64,000 nucleotides of DNA, taken from positions 1 to 64,000 of the forward strand of contig CACBBC010000007.1 of assembly GCA_902537415.1 (NCBI GenBank), in the 5' to 3' direction. This document shows positions 44,354 to 54,585 of this stretch, piece by piece. Both the position numbers and the translations under genes were made by a program. This DNA is from an uncultured Alphaproteobacteria bacterium (GTDB taxonomy: Bacteria > Pseudomonadota > Alphaproteobacteria > Rhodobacterales > Rhodobacteraceae). Positions within the stretch are counted from its first letter, which is position 1, and the number at the start of each line of letters is the position of its first letter. The notes under the pieces were generated by a model, which was not told the DNA's origin, searched no databases, and was given only the letters and a program-made list of their open reading frames with translations.

Positions 44354-45654
44354 ATTTCAACCCCATTCTCTTTCAAAGCTTGTCCCGCCAAGTATAAGGA
44401 ACCACAGATTAAAATTGAAACTTGCGGCGCTAAACCTTCATCTTGGGAACAAATATTTGTGATAGCATCGCGAATGCTACGCGCTAAATAGATTTTTTTC
44501 CAACCTACTTCTTTAGCACTTGAAACGGCCACTGTTTTAGTTAGTGATGAAGATTGATTATCAATTTCAACTATACTTAGAGACGAGGCTACGGCCACTA
44601 AATTTCTTAAAAAAGATCTATGATCTTTATGTTGGAGGCAACCAAAAATGATATGGAGGTTTTTTTTATTCATAAAACCCACGCTCTTACTTAGTTGAAT
44701 GCTAGCGTCTTCATTATGGCCTCCATCGATCCATAATTTGTTACTAATGTTATATTTTTTTATCAATTCAAATAAAGTTCCGTTATCGATCTCTTGGAGC
44801 CTAGCTGGCCAGTAAGTAGATGTTAACCCCTCACATATGTGTTTTTCGGGGACCTTTAAATAAGTAAGTGTAGAAATAGCAGTCATTGCATTGCTGATCT
44901 GGTGTGTGCCAATTAAGTTAGGAAAAGGATATTCGATTTTTTTATTGTTGAGTTTTTGAATAATCGATTTCCTTGAACTAGAAACGGTGAAACTTTCCGC
45001 CGACCAAATAACATTACTATTATTTGATACGCATTTTGCTTCAAGTATTCTTTTTACTATTGGAGATTGGTTTGAGATTATAGTGGGAGTGTTTTTCTTA
45101 ATTATACCAGCTTTAGCGGCAGCAATCTTTTTTATTGAACTTCCCAAATACTCTTTATGATCGAAGGATATTGGCGTAATAATTGAGGCTATGGGGTTTT
45201 GAATAACGTTAGTAGCATCAAACTCTCCGCCCAGTCCAACCTCTAAAAGAGTATAGTCAGCAGATGCTCTTGAAAATGCAAGAAAAGCAGCACAGGTGGT
45301 TATTTCAAAAAATGTTATTGGCTGAGAGTTATTTACCTCTTCGCATTCATTAAGAACTTCTTTTAATGCATCTTCACTTATCCTTTTGTCCCCTATCTCA
45401 ATTCTCTCATTAAAGCTTACCAAATGTGGTGAAGTATAGGTATGTGTCCTAAACCCACTTCTTTGCAACCCTGATTTAATCATAGCAATAGTAGAACCTT
45501 TTCCATTAGTTCCAGCCACATGTATTACAGGAGGTATCGATTTTTCGGGATTACCCAATTTCCTCAAAAGTCTTTTTACTCTGTCTAATTTAAGATCAAT
45601 TATTTTGGGGTGAAGTAATTCCAGCCTTTTAAGAATCTCGTCCATTGGGCTCAT
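44350..45654 (-). CDS. folC: Bifunctional folylpolyglutamate/dihydrofolate synthase
   Basis: Adds glutamate to dihydropteroate and then extends folate polyglutamate tails. The 434 residues have the Mur-ligase-type P-loop [11 protein letters not shown] (about 45-55), [12 protein letters not shown], the [15 protein letters not shown] segment, and the ligase C-terminal part [12 protein letters not shown]. The ATG at 45654 overlaps the accD end by 26 bases; an in-frame ATG at 45645 is possible. It is the second gene of an accD-folC operon. Confidence 0.95.
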   Translation of the reverse strand: MSPMDEILKRLELLHPKIIDLKLDRVKRLLRKLGNPEKSIPPVIHVAGTNGKGSTIAMIKSGLQRSGFRTHTYTSPHLVSFNERIEIGDKRISEDALKEVLNECEEVNNSQPITFFEITTCAAFLAFSRASADYTLLEVGLGGEFDATNVIQNPIASIITPISFDHKEYLGSSIKKIAAAKAGIIKKNTPTIISNQSPIVKRILEAKCVSNNSNVIWSAESFTVSSSRKSIIQKLNNKKIEYPFPNLIGTHQISNAMTAISTLTYLKVPEKHICEGLTSTYWPARLQEIDNGTLFELIKKYNISNKLWIDGGHNEDASIQLSKSVGFMNKKNLHIIFGCLQHKDHRSFLRNLVAVASSLSIVEIDNQSSSLTKTVAVSSAKEVGWKKIYLARSIRDAITNICSQDEGLAPQVSILICGSLYLAGQALKENGVEI

Positions 45655-46534
45655 CAGACTCTGTAATATTTCCCCTAATAGGTGGAGGTTGATTTTTTAA
45701 TAGGTAGATTAATTTTATCAGCTCTTCTCTCAAAAATTTTCTCGATACCACTTTATCAAGCATGCCGTGGTCTAACAAATACTCTGATCTCTGGAATCCC
45801 TCTGGTAGTCTTTCCCTAATTGTTTGCTCAATCACTCTTGGTCCTGCAAAGCAAATAAGTGCATTTGGTTCTGCTATTTGCACATCTCCCAGCATTGCAT
45901 AAGACGCTGTAACTCCTCCAGTAGTTGGGTTTGTTAATACAACTATATAGGGAAGTTTGGCATCTCTTAACATTTCAATTGCGACTGTTGTTCTGGGCAT
46001 TTGGATCAGCGATAAAACACTTTCTTGCATTCTGGCACCCCCAGCAGCAGCAAATAAAATAAAGGGAGATTTATTTTTCACCGCTCGTTTCACCCCTTCT
46101 AAAATCGCGTTTCCTACGGCCATACCCATAGAACCTCCCATAAACTTAAAGTCTTGACAGGCTATTACAGTTTTCATGCCACCTAATTGACCTTCAGAAA
46201 TTAAAATTGCTTCTTTTTGACCAGTACTTCTTTGTGCATCTTTTATTCTATCAGTATACTTTTTTGTATCTTTGAAAGTCAAAGGATCCTGTTCTGGAGC
46301 TTCATAATCAATCTCCGAGTATAAGCTGTCGTCAAATAATGACCTGAAGCGGTCGTTAGGAGACATATACATATGATAGTTACAACTTGGGCATACATTG
46401 AGATTTTGGCTAAATTCTTTATGAAATATCATCGAGTTGCAGCTCTCGCATTTTACCCACAATGTCTCAGAGCTACCTTTACGTGAAAATATTGCATTGA
46501 TTTTTGGCCTAACAAAGTTAGAGATCCAATTCAT
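45629..46534 (-). CDS. accD: Acetyl-CoA carboxylase carboxyltransferase subunit beta
   Basis: With AccA it transfers CO2 from carboxybiotin to acetyl-CoA for fatty-acid synthesis. The 301 residues begin with a zinc ribbon (Cys29, Cys32, Cys48, Cys51 in CESC and CPSC). The crotonase-like core follows, with FMGGSMGMAVGNAI, AAGGARMQESVLSLIQM and TTGGVTASYAMLGD. The accD-folC order is widespread in proteobacteria. It is divergent from a lipoprotein gene (135 bases between starts). Confidence 0.97.
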   Translation of the reverse strand: MNWISNFVRPKINAIFSRKGSSETLWVKCESCNSMIFHKEFSQNLNVCPSCNYHMYMSPNDRFRSLFDDSLYSEIDYEAPEQDPLTFKDTKKYTDRIKDAQRSTGQKEAILISEGQLGGMKTVIACQDFKFMGGSMGMAVGNAILEGVKRAVKNKSPFILFAAAGGARMQESVLSLIQMPRTTVAIEMLRDAKLPYIVVLTNPTTGGVTASYAMLGDVQIAEPNALICFAGPRVIEQTIRERLPEGFQRSEYLLDHGMLDKVVSRKFLREELIKLIYLLKNQPPPIRGNITESDEPNGRDS

Positions 46535-46669
46535 TTTATATACCAGTTTTTTTTATATAATCACTATTGCTAAACTAAAAAATAACATTATACAAAATAA
46601 AAATAAACCAACTGTTTTTTCTAAGATAAATAGTGGGTACACTAGACTAGTTATATTGGAGATTTGGTC

Positions 46670-47272
46670 TTGAAAAATTTAAGCAAAATGCTCGGAGGCT
46701 TTTATCTCTTGCTTTTTTTGAGTGGTTGCTTATCAATCGGGTCAGGACCACTGACAAATTCTATTTCTATACCTCCAGGTCAATTTAAGGTACAACATAA
46801 ACTGCCAAGGGGTTTTTGTTTGGATCGAAGCGCTAATAGCTTCACTGGGTTGCGAGAAACATTGGTCGTCACTAATTGCATAGAAGTAAATAATGGTGAT
46901 AAACTCTATTTTAGTCGTAGACCAGTTGACACGATAGTTAATATCACATTCACCCAGTCGAGAGTTCCAAAAAAAATTTCTCAAAAAAAATATTTATCGG
47001 AAATTGCTGAACAAATCGAGTTCAAGAAATTTACTGCCGCATTTAGAAATAAGAAGCTGATTTACGGTGAAAAGAAGTTACAAAATAAATTTTTCTATGT
47101 GAACTTTCAGATGGTTAGTGCCTCAAAACGAAAAGAGTTTGTTAGAAAATATTTTTTCTTGGTAGATAACAAAGTGGTAGTAATGACAATTGTATCTTTC
47201 CACAAGCCAAGGAAAAGTACATATTCTTCATTTGAGAGCTTTATTAAAAAACTAAGCAAACCTAGTTCTTAA
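46670..47272 (+). CDS. Hypothetical lipoprotein
   Basis: An exported lipoprotein of 200 residues that I do not recognise. MKNLSKMLGGFYLLLFLSGC is a lipoprotein signal with lipobox LSGC at about 17-20. The mature part has charged beta-rich segments (PPGQFKVQHKLPRGFCL, RPVDTIVNITF, FFYVNFQMVSASKRKEFV). The TTG at 46670 is chosen because GGAG sits eight bases before it; a TTG at 46664 would be only two bases from GGAG. It is divergent from accD and its end overlaps pip by 11 bases. Confidence 0.75.
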   Translation: MKNLSKMLGGFYLLLFLSGCLSIGSGPLTNSISIPPGQFKVQHKLPRGFCLDRSANSFTGLRETLVVTNCIEVNNGDKLYFSRRPVDTIVNITFTQSRVPKKISQKKYLSEIAEQIEFKKFTAAFRNKKLIYGEKKLQNKFFYVNFQMVSASKRKEFVRKYFFLVDNKVVVMTIVSFHKPRKSTYSSFESFIKKLSKPSS

Positions 47273-48239
47273 ATTGTTCAGTTGCCTTTACCAAGGCTGC
47301 TGTGATTCCTGGCTCCGACATTGCATGACCTGCTTTTGACACCATAACTAAATTCGAATTTGGCCATAATCTGTGAATTAACTCAGCTGTTCCAGGAGGA
47401 CAGATCATATCATATCGTCCTTGAACTATTATCGATGGTATGTCCAATATTTTATGCATATTGTCTCTAATTTGTTGTGATTTACTTAAAAACCCAAGGT
47501 TCTTGAAATAATGGTTTTCAATCCTCGCAAAAGCTCTTGCATAATCAGTTGAGGGACTAGAACCAAATCCAGGACTTTCGAGATTAGCAAGAGCATTCTC
47601 CCAAGCTGTCCAAGCTCTTGCAAATCGACCTTGTTCTGTAGGGGAAGAGCCAAACAATCTTGAGTGATAGCCTTTAATTATATTTTTCTGCTCTTTTAGA
47701 GGGAGCATGTCCCTAAAAGCTCGCCATGCTTCAGGCCAAAACATGCTTGCTCCACCCTCTTTGTAAAACCAGTCTAACTCAGATTCGGTCATAGTAAATA
47801 CTCCTCTGAGGATTATTTTACTAACCATTTCAGGGTGAGTTTGAGCATAGATTAGAGACAGAGCAGCGCCCCAGCTACCTCCAAACAAAACCAACTTCCT
47901 TATTCCGAGCTTTTTTCTTATACCCTCCATATCTGATATAAGATGCCATGTAGTGTTATTCTCCACTGAAGCGTAGGGTTTGGATCTTCCGCAACCTCTT
48001 TGATCAAAAAGAATAATGTAGTATGCGTCAGGATCGAAAAACCTACGCATTGTAGGGCTACAGCCGCCACCTGGTCCGCCATGTACCACCAAAACAGGTA
48101 TGCCGTTAGGGTTGCCGCATTCTTCATAATACACCTTGTGCCCATCACCACTATCGAGAAAACCTTTTCTGAATGGCTCTACCTCAGGAAACAAATGGGC
48201 TCTTTGTTTGTTGGGTCGGGAAATATTTTGTTCAGGCAT
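47262..48239 (-). CDS. pip: Proline iminopeptidase
   Basis: Releases N-terminal proline from peptides (family S33). The 325 residues have the oxyanion motif VVHGGPGGGCSP (about 51-62), FDQRGCGRSKP, and the nucleophile elbow LFGGSWGAALSL. The acidic member and the late histidine (SKAGHAMSEPG) are also present. Its N-terminal RAHLFPEVEPFRKGFLDSG is typical of the proteobacterial enzyme. It is divergent from ubiG. Confidence 0.94.
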   Translation of the reverse strand: MPEQNISRPNKQRAHLFPEVEPFRKGFLDSGDGHKVYYEECGNPNGIPVLVVHGGPGGGCSPTMRRFFDPDAYYIILFDQRGCGRSKPYASVENNTTWHLISDMEGIRKKLGIRKLVLFGGSWGAALSLIYAQTHPEMVSKIILRGVFTMTESELDWFYKEGGASMFWPEAWRAFRDMLPLKEQKNIIKGYHSRLFGSSPTEQGRFARAWTAWENALANLESPGFGSSPSTDYARAFARIENHYFKNLGFLSKSQQIRDNMHKILDIPSIIVQGRYDMICPPGTAELIHRLWPNSNLVMVSKAGHAMSEPGITAALVKATEQFKN

Positions 48240-48298
48240 GCTTGAGACTAAAAAAAAAGACTATATATCTATTATGTCATGTGTATAGGAACAATTCA

Positions 48299-49039
48299 AT
48301 GAAAAGAGCATCATCGATTAATACGGGGGAAGTTGCAAAGTTCGAGAAATTAGCAAATGAGTGGTGGGATGCAGAGGGTAAGTTCAAACCACTTCATATG
48401 TTGAACCCATGTAGATTAGAATTTATAACAGACCACTTATCTCTTTATTTTCAAAAAGATATGGTTCTCGAAAAAGAGCCTTTGAAGGGAGTTAAAATTT
48501 TAGACATAGGTTGTGGGGGGGGATTGTTGTGCGAGCCAATGGCCAGACTAGGGGCAGAAGTTCTTGGCATTGATGTAGTGGAAAAAAATATTAAGGTTGC
48601 TTCGTTGCATGCAAAGAAGATGAATCTTGACATAAAGTATCGCCATATCTCTGCGGAAGACCTTTTAAAAGAGAAGACGGCATTTGATGTGATTCTCAAT
48701 ATGGAAGTCATTGAGCATGTAGAAAATCCAGGTTTTTTTATTGAGGTGTGCTCAAATCTTCTCAATAGGGGTGGCCTAATGTTTTGTTCAACAATAAATA
48801 AGAACTTAAAAAGTTACCTTTTTGCGATTCTGGGTGCTGAATATGTAATGCAGTGGCTACCAAAAGGAACGCACGATTGGAATAAATTCATCAAACCAAA
48901 TGAATTAAAAAAGTTATTTTTAAATTCCGATCTAAAAGTAAAAGACACAAAAGGGTTTGTATTTAATCCAATATCCTGGGGATGGGAGCTATCAAAAAGC
49001 GACTTTACAGTCAATTACGCAGTTTGTGCTACGAAATGA
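48299..49039 (+). CDS. ubiG: Ubiquinone biosynthesis O-methyltransferase UbiG
   Basis: Performs both O-methylations in ubiquinone synthesis. The 246 residues open VAKFEKLANEWWDAEGKFKPLHMLNP, split here by lines of homologues but characteristic of UbiG. SAM motif I is ILDIGCGGGLLCEPMARLG (about 62-80), and the NMEVIEHVENP segment follows. The ATG at 48299 with AGGA upstream is used; the longer open frame from 48173 overlaps pip on the other strand and adds unrelated residues. It converges on the 49044 gene. Confidence 0.95.
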   Translation: MKRASSINTGEVAKFEKLANEWWDAEGKFKPLHMLNPCRLEFITDHLSLYFQKDMVLEKEPLKGVKILDIGCGGGLLCEPMARLGAEVLGIDVVEKNIKVASLHAKKMNLDIKYRHISAEDLLKEKTAFDVILNMEVIEHVENPGFFIEVCSNLLNRGGLMFCSTINKNLKSYLFAILGAEYVMQWLPKGTHDWNKFIKPNELKKLFLNSDLKVKDTKGFVFNPISWGWELSKSDFTVNYAVCATK

Positions 49040-49043
49040 CAAC

Positions 49044-49748
49044 CTAATCTAGCTTAATAACGCTATTCCAGAGCTCATCCAAAACATCTATTTTGTCTTG
49101 ATCAAACTTAGCTAAATGTTTCCAATATTTACCATTTTCAACAAAGTAATCTAATTTCTCTTCCAACTGGAGTGCTCTTTTTAGTAACTTGGTGTTAATC
49201 TCTCTTGGTGAGCTGTCTTTAGTTATATTTTCTAAACTACTACGTCTAAAAACTAAGTTACTGCTAGGCCCTTTGGAAAGATTAAAAATCGCGCAACCTT
49301 GAGATGTAGCAATAGCCTCTAGGCGAGCAGACTTGGCCTTTAAATTTTTTAATGTTAGGTCTTTTCTAAGAGGATCTGGCTTACCTCTTCCATAAAAATG
49401 CGTAACTTTCCCATCATAAATCATATCGCAACCTATATATGCTATCGCTTTGGGTTTGAAATACCCTAGAGCCCAATATCCGGCGGTAAAAGACATGGTT
49501 CCACCAGAATAAACGAATCCACCATACTTGTTTTGTATTGGGACATATTGGTTAGAACTTATTAGTCTTTTGTCCTTATTTTTAGTAGGTCTTCTGTTTT
49601 CTGGAAAATCATCAGGAAATATACAAAAATCCCAATCACTTCTTATATTCCATGCATTATTTATAGCTACTATCGCCCCAAAAAGCTCTCTCTTTAAATT
49701 TTGGGCCTCTAAAGCATCTGGGGCGCTTCCAATTATTAGGATAAGCAA
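49044..49748 (-). CDS. Unknown protein beside a MarR regulator, possible glycosyltransferase-like fold
   Basis: A 234-residue protein I cannot assign. It opens with a beta strand and glycine loop, LILIIGSAPDALEAQNL, then IVAINNAWNIRSDWDFCIFPDD. This layout is reminiscent of sialyltransferase/DUF115-type proteins (nucleotide loop, then an Asn-containing strand) but is not decisive. Later it has KYGGFVYSGGTMSFTAGYWAL, AIAYIGCDMIYDGKVTHFYG and a helical C-terminus. TTG start with a perfect AGGAGG seven bases upstream. It is 11 bases after the MarR gene on the same strand, so the two form an operon. No signal peptide. Confidence 0.8.
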   Translation of the reverse strand: MLILIIGSAPDALEAQNLKRELFGAIVAINNAWNIRSDWDFCIFPDDFPENRRPTKNKDKRLISSNQYVPIQNKYGGFVYSGGTMSFTAGYWALGYFKPKAIAYIGCDMIYDGKVTHFYGRGKPDPLRKDLTLKNLKAKSARLEAIATSQGCAIFNLSKGPSSNLVFRRSSLENITKDSSPREINTKLLKRALQLEEKLDYFVENGKYWKHLAKFDQDKIDVLDELWNSVIKLD

Positions 49749-49759
49749 AAGTGCACCTC

Positions 49760-50212
49760 CTAAACTCTATTTTTTTCGATTGATTCTCGAAAGCTTCTTA
49801 AATCGCCCAATAAACTTTTCTTGGTTAAGTGATCGGTTCCTTGTATTATTTCATCTAATATAGGCTTTATGGATTTCATAGCATAATTCCTAGCATCTAT
49901 TCCACTTTGACTTATCGAAATACGTTTTTTCCTGGCATCATTCCAGTCAGGGCGAACATGGATGTACCCTAGCTTTTCAAGTTTGGTTAAAGTATTAGTC
50001 ATAGCTCCTTTAGTAACATGAAAACTTCTTGCCAATTGCAAAGGAGTTTTTTCTGCTTTTGAGCCAGAAAAATGATTTAAAACAGAAAAGCTGGATATAT
50101 TTAAATCCTTAGGTAGAGCATTATCAAGTTTGTTTCGAGCTAATTGTTCTATAGTGGCTATCTCACTAAGTAGAATTAATAAATTCATATCTTTATTGTT
50201 GAATTCTAACAT
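49760..50212 (-). CDS. MarR family transcriptional regulator
   Basis: A 150-residue winged-helix repressor/activator. The DNA-binding part is TPLQLARSFHVTKGAMTNTLTKLEKLGYIHVRPDWNDARKKRI (about 55-100, given in pieces of the wing motif RPDWNDARKKRISI). Dimerising helices lie at both ends. It precedes the unknown gene at 49044 by 11 bases and is divergent from the methyltransferase-like gene, so it probably controls one or both. Ligand unknown. Confidence 0.9.
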   Translation of the reverse strand: MLEFNNKDMNLLILLSEIATIEQLARNKLDNALPKDLNISSFSVLNHFSGSKAEKTPLQLARSFHVTKGAMTNTLTKLEKLGYIHVRPDWNDARKKRISISQSGIDARNYAMKSIKPILDEIIQGTDHLTKKSLLGDLRSFRESIEKNRV

Positions 50213-50261
50213 AAAAACACGCTAATGATTGTTCAGAAAAAGTTGGTATCTCTATCATAAA

Positions 50262-51017
50262 ATGTTTTCGGATCAACAATCAATGTTATTTGATATAAAT
50301 CGAGTTAAAGAAAATAAAATCAGATCAAGAGAATCAAGGTCAAGAAGCTTTCTTTTAAAGAGAGTATTCGGTGATCTTGAAAATCGTATTTTAGATTTAC
50401 CCCATGGTTGGAAGTATGGTCTGATCGAAGGATGTAGAAAAAATGACCTTAAGGAGTTGAGCAAAATTAATAAAGTAACCATCTCAGAACTTAGCCACCA
50501 TAACACCAAAACTCAATCACTTGATTTGTACGCAAATCTGATGCAATTACATTGGTCTAATGACCCATATAGTGATTTTTTTGAAAAAGTTAAATTTTTA
50601 AAATCTGAAGGTCACTTTATGTGTTGCTTATTTGGATCAGAGACGCTCAATGAACTTAGAGATTCGTTCTTCAAAGCTGAAATGAAATTATTTGGAGCAG
50701 CGAGTCCAAGAATTTCTCCATTACCTGAAATACGAGATGTAGGTAATTTGGCTGCAAAGATTGGTCTCAATAACTGTGTAGTCGATAGAGATTTAATTAA
50801 GGTCAGTTATAAGAGTATAATAGATTTGTTTTTGGATATTAAAGAAATGGGTGAGACAAACGCAATTCGTGATCGGCGTAAAAGTTTAACAACCAAAAAC
50901 CTAGTTCAAGAGGTTGAAAGATTTTACTTTAAAAATTTTACAGATAAAAAATCAAAAAAGGATGTTTACACCATAAATGCAACTTTTGAAATAATTTTCC
51001 TATATGGAAGAAAATAG
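50262..51017 (+). CDS. BioC/NDUFAF5-like methyltransferase-fold protein without SAM motif I
   Basis: A 251-residue protein matching the C-terminal two-thirds of NDUFAF5/BioC-type methyltransferases: NLMQLHWSNDPYSDFFEKV, FMCCLFGSETLNELRDSF, SPRISPLPEIRDVGNLAAKIGL, DIKEMGETNA and the ending ATFEIIFLYGRK. Where the glycine-rich SAM motif should be there is only LPHGWKYGLIEGCRKND, so SAM binding is doubtful. Alphaproteobacterial relatives I recall share this degenerate front. Start uncertain: ATG at 50262 or 50283, neither with a good Shine-Dalgarno. It lies 72 bases before hemH. Confidence 0.75.
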   Translation: MFSDQQSMLFDINRVKENKIRSRESRSRSFLLKRVFGDLENRILDLPHGWKYGLIEGCRKNDLKELSKINKVTISELSHHNTKTQSLDLYANLMQLHWSNDPYSDFFEKVKFLKSEGHFMCCLFGSETLNELRDSFFKAEMKLFGAASPRISPLPEIRDVGNLAAKIGLNNCVVDRDLIKVSYKSIIDLFLDIKEMGETNAIRDRRKSLTTKNLVQEVERFYFKNFTDKKSKKDVYTINATFEIIFLYGRK

Positions 51018-51089
51018 CAGAATTAAGATCGAAAATGATTTGATATTTTTGAGGTATACCTTAGTTAATGCGTATCGAAAGAAATTGAA

Positions 51090-52127
51090 ATGAATGCAAA
51101 ACAGTCAAATATACCAAAAGAACATCCTCAGATTTTAGACCAAAAAGTCGGGGTAATTATTGGTAATCTGGGCACACCCGATGCCACAGACTATTGGTCT
51201 ATGAGAAGATATCTCAAAGAATTTCTTTCTGATAGGAGAGTAATTGATTACTCTCCTTGGGTATGGAAACCAATATTAAACTTAATTTTGCTAAGAAGAC
51301 CATTCTCCTCTGGTGAGGCATATAAAGAAATTTGGAATAACAAAGAAAATGAAAGCCCACTGCTGACAATTACAAAGGCTCAAACAAGAAAACTGAGAGC
51401 TAGGTTCGATAAAGCGTATGGTGATAAAGTTTTGTTAGATTTTTGTATGAGATATGGAAATCCTTCTACAGATAGTGTGGTAAAAAAAATGGTATCTAAA
51501 GGATGTACAAAAATTCTTTTTTTTCCACTCTATCCACAATATGCTGCACCAACAACTGCTACTGCTAATGATCAAGTATTTAGATCACTAATGAATCTTA
51601 ATTGGCAGCCTTCTATCAGAACAGTATCTCCATATTTTGATAACTCTAATTTTATCAATGCCATTTCAGAGTCCATAACGACCGCTTATAAAAACTCAAA
51701 AATAAAGCCTGAGCATCTAGTGATATCTTATCATGGCGTTCCCGAAAGATATCTAATGAATGGAGATCCTTACCACTGCCAATGCCAAAAAACAACTAGG
51801 CTTATTAGAGAAAAGCTCAAGTGGAAAGAGAGCGAATTAACAACGGCATTTCAGTCTAAATTTGGTCCCGAAAAGTGGGTAGGACCAGCGACCGTCGATC
51901 TCGTAGCAGATTTAGCGCAATCTGGTAAGGAAAACATCGCAGTCGTAGCTCCCTCATTTTCTTCCGATTGTGTTGAAACATTAGAAGAGATATGTGGCGA
52001 GATTTCAGAGAGTTTTATTGAGGCTGGCGGAAAAAATTTCTTATACATCCCATGTCTTAACGATGAAAAAATCCATATTGATATGCTTTTCAACATAATC
52101 AAAAATGAGTTGCTAGGTTGGATATAG
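51090..52127 (+). CDS. hemH: Ferrochelatase
   Basis: Inserts Fe(II) into protoporphyrin IX, the last step of heme synthesis. The 345 residues have the entry VIIGNLGTPDATDYWSMRRYLKEFL, NESPLLTITKAQ, the LFFPLYPQYAAPTTATANDQ strand, and the catalytic histidine in ISYHGVPERYL. The C-terminal VAPSFSSDCVETLEEI follows. Single-gene unit ending two bases before the convergent pnp stop. Confidence 0.96.
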   Translation: MNAKQSNIPKEHPQILDQKVGVIIGNLGTPDATDYWSMRRYLKEFLSDRRVIDYSPWVWKPILNLILLRRPFSSGEAYKEIWNNKENESPLLTITKAQTRKLRARFDKAYGDKVLLDFCMRYGNPSTDSVVKKMVSKGCTKILFFPLYPQYAAPTTATANDQVFRSLMNLNWQPSIRTVSPYFDNSNFINAISESITTAYKNSKIKPEHLVISYHGVPERYLMNGDPYHCQCQKTTRLIREKLKWKESELTTAFQSKFGPEKWVGPATVDLVADLAQSGKENIAVVAPSFSSDCVETLEEICGEISESFIEAGGKNFLYIPCLNDEKIHIDMLFNIIKNELLGWI

Positions 52128-52128
52128 C

Positions 52129-54249
52129 TCAAGCTTCCTTTTCTACTTCTTTACCTGTGCTTTGATTTATAACTTTCATCGATAGTTTGCTTTTACCTCT
52201 GTCATCAATACCCATTAACTTAACTTTTACATTCTGTCCTTCAGTCAAAACATCTTTCGGGTGGTTCACTCTTTCTTCCGATATTTGGCTTACATGAACA
52301 AGACCGTCTCGTTTTCCATAGAAGTTGACAAAAGCTCCGAAGTCCATCAGCTTCACAACTTTTCCTTCATAGACTTGACCAACAATAGGGTCTTCAACGA
52401 TTTCAGATATCATTTTTCTGGCTGTATCTAGGCTCTCTTTGTTTGAAGATGCTATTCTTACTAATCCTTCATCATTTATATCAACTTTAGCGCCCGAAAC
52501 TTCAACGATTTCTTTTATCACTTTTCCTCCGCTTCCAATAACTTCGCGAATTTTATCGCTTGGAACAGTTATTGACTCAATTTTAGGTGCATATTTCGAA
52601 AACTCAGATGGAGCCGACAAAGATTTAGCCATTTCTCCTAATATATGCAAACGAGCTTCCTTGGCTTGATCTAGAGCTTTTTCCATAATTTGAGGAGTAA
52701 TGCCTGCAACTTTTATATCCATTTGCAAAGACGTTATCCCAGCCTCTGTTCCAGCGACTTTAAAGTCCATGTCACCAAGATGATCTTCATCCCCCAAAAT
52801 GTCTGTTAGAACGGCAAACTTTTTTCCTTCTAGTATTAATCCCATAGCGACACCAGCTACGGGTGCTTTAAGGGGTACCCCAGCATCCATCATTGATAGA
52901 GACGATCCACAAACGGTTGCCATTGAAGAGGATCCATTGGATTCAGTAATTTCTGATACGACTCTTACAGTATAAGGGAACTCATCAGACGAAGGTAATA
53001 CTGCTTGTAAGGCCCTCCAAGCAAGTTTTCCGTGGCCTATTTCTCTACGGCCTGGGCCAGCCATTCGACCGCATTCTCCGACCGAGTATGGTGGAAAATT
53101 ATAGTGTAGCATAAAATTCAGCCTACCTTCTTTATGTAAGGCATCAATTATCTGTTCAGAATCCCCAGCTCCCAACGTTGTGACTACTAGCCCTTGAGTT
53201 TCACCCCTAGTAAATAGTGAAGAACCGTGTGCTCGTGGCAATAAACGAGTTTCCGTCGCTATCGATCTAACCGTTGTTAAATCTCTACCATCTATTCGAG
53301 TACCATTATCTAGAATATTGTTTCTAACAACCTCAGACTCTAGTTTTTTTATGAGTTCATTCACTTCAGTACCTTCATTTTCTTCATCAGACAGGGAACT
53401 TTTGATTTTCTCTACCGCTGACGCCACTGAAGCTTGTCGTTCTTTTTTTTCAGATATTTCAAAAGCTTTCTTTAGATCTTTGGCTCCCGCTTTGGATATC
53501 TTGTTATATAATTTGTCATTAAGCTGATACTCAAAAGAAAAGGGTTCGTTTGCAGCCTCTTTTGCCAGATCAATGATCATATCAATTACTGGTGCCATCT
53601 GTTCATGTCCGAACTTTACCGCTCCTAACATTTCTTTTTCCGATAATTCGTAAGCTTCGGATTCTACCATCATTACTGCATCTTTGGTTCCAGCAACTAC
53701 AAGATCAAGTCTTTGATCATTGTTTTCTTTTAAATTATCCATATCATCTACCGAAGGATTGAGAACATAAGAGTCATTTACAAAACCTACTCTGGCAGCT
53801 CCGATTGGACCAAGAAAAGGAGCTCCTGAAAGTGTTAAGGCCGCAGAGGCTGCTATCATTGCTACTATATCGGGGTCGTTCTCCAGGTCATGACTGAGAA
53901 CGGTACATGTTACTTGCACTTCGTTTTTAAATCCTTCGACAAATAAAGGTCGTATCGGCCTATCGATCAAACGACTGGTCAAAGTTTCTTTTTCTGTCGG
54001 TCTAGCTTCTCTTTTGAAAAACCCTCCTGGAATTTTCCCCGCAGCATAATACTTTTCTTGATAATTAACAGTTAAGGGAAAGAAATCTTGGTCAGCCTTT
54101 GACTCCTTTGAGTATACAACGGCAGCCATAACTACTGTTTCACCATATGTTGCTATTACGGTCGAGTCTGCTTGTCTAGCTATCTTGCCAGTTTCTAGTG
54201 TTAACTTATCGTGTCCCCACTCAATAGTCTTCTTTATTTCATTAAACAT
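52129..54249 (-). CDS. pnp: Polyribonucleotide nucleotidyltransferase (PNPase)
   Basis: Phosphorolytic 3'-5' exoribonuclease of the degradosome. The 706 residues show two RNase PH domains ([32 protein letters not shown] with [12 protein letters not shown] and [13 protein letters not shown]), a KH domain ([20 protein letters not shown]), and a C-terminal S1 domain ([20 protein letters not shown]). It lies 47 bases after rpsO, the conserved rpsO-pnp order. Confidence 0.98.
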   Translation of the reverse strand: MFNEIKKTIEWGHDKLTLETGKIARQADSTVIATYGETVVMAAVVYSKESKADQDFFPLTVNYQEKYYAAGKIPGGFFKREARPTEKETLTSRLIDRPIRPLFVEGFKNEVQVTCTVLSHDLENDPDIVAMIAASAALTLSGAPFLGPIGAARVGFVNDSYVLNPSVDDMDNLKENNDQRLDLVVAGTKDAVMMVESEAYELSEKEMLGAVKFGHEQMAPVIDMIIDLAKEAANEPFSFEYQLNDKLYNKISKAGAKDLKKAFEISEKKERQASVASAVEKIKSSLSDEENEGTEVNELIKKLESEVVRNNILDNGTRIDGRDLTTVRSIATETRLLPRAHGSSLFTRGETQGLVVTTLGAGDSEQIIDALHKEGRLNFMLHYNFPPYSVGECGRMAGPGRREIGHGKLAWRALQAVLPSSDEFPYTVRVVSEITESNGSSSMATVCGSSLSMMDAGVPLKAPVAGVAMGLILEGKKFAVLTDILGDEDHLGDMDFKVAGTEAGITSLQMDIKVAGITPQIMEKALDQAKEARLHILGEMAKSLSAPSEFSKYAPKIESITVPSDKIREVIGSGGKVIKEIVEVSGAKVDINDEGLVRIASSNKESLDTARKMISEIVEDPIVGQVYEGKVVKLMDFGAFVNFYGKRDGLVHVSQISEERVNHPKDVLTEGQNVKVKLMGIDDRGKSKLSMKVINQSTGKEVEKEA

Positions 54250-54296
54250 ATCTTGCCTTTGTTTTGGTAAATTTTACGGACAAAAAACGGAATATT

Positions 54297-54566
54297 TTAC
54301 CTTCTAATTTCCAGTCTTTTAATTAGTTCTTTGTAGCGATTCTCGTCTTTCTCTCGCACATAGTCCAAAAGTTTTCGTCTTAAAGAAACCATTTTCAAAA
54401 GGCCTCTTCTAGAATGATTATCTTTTTTATGAGTTTTGAAATGCTCTGTTAAATTGACAATTCTCTTGGTCAATATAGCTACCTGAACTTCAGGTGAGCC
54501 AGTATCTCCCTTTTTTGTTGCGTAGTCTTTAATTAAAGTTTTTTTATCTTCTTGCGTAATCGACAT
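54297..54566 (-). CDS. rpsO: 30S ribosomal protein S15
   Basis: Primary 16S rRNA binding protein of the 30S platform. It is 89 residues, with [17 protein letters not shown], the [18 protein letters not shown] loop and [14 protein letters not shown], a textbook S15. It is preceded by a 146-base leader with a hairpin just upstream of the start. GAG-rich sequence ahead of the ATG serves as ribosome binding site. Confidence 0.98.
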   Translation of the reverse strand: MSITQEDKKTLIKDYATKKGDTGSPEVQVAILTKRIVNLTEHFKTHKKDNHSRRGLLKMVSLRRKLLDYVREKDENRYKELIKRLEIRR

Positions 54567-54585
54567 CGTTATTCTCCATTTTTCT

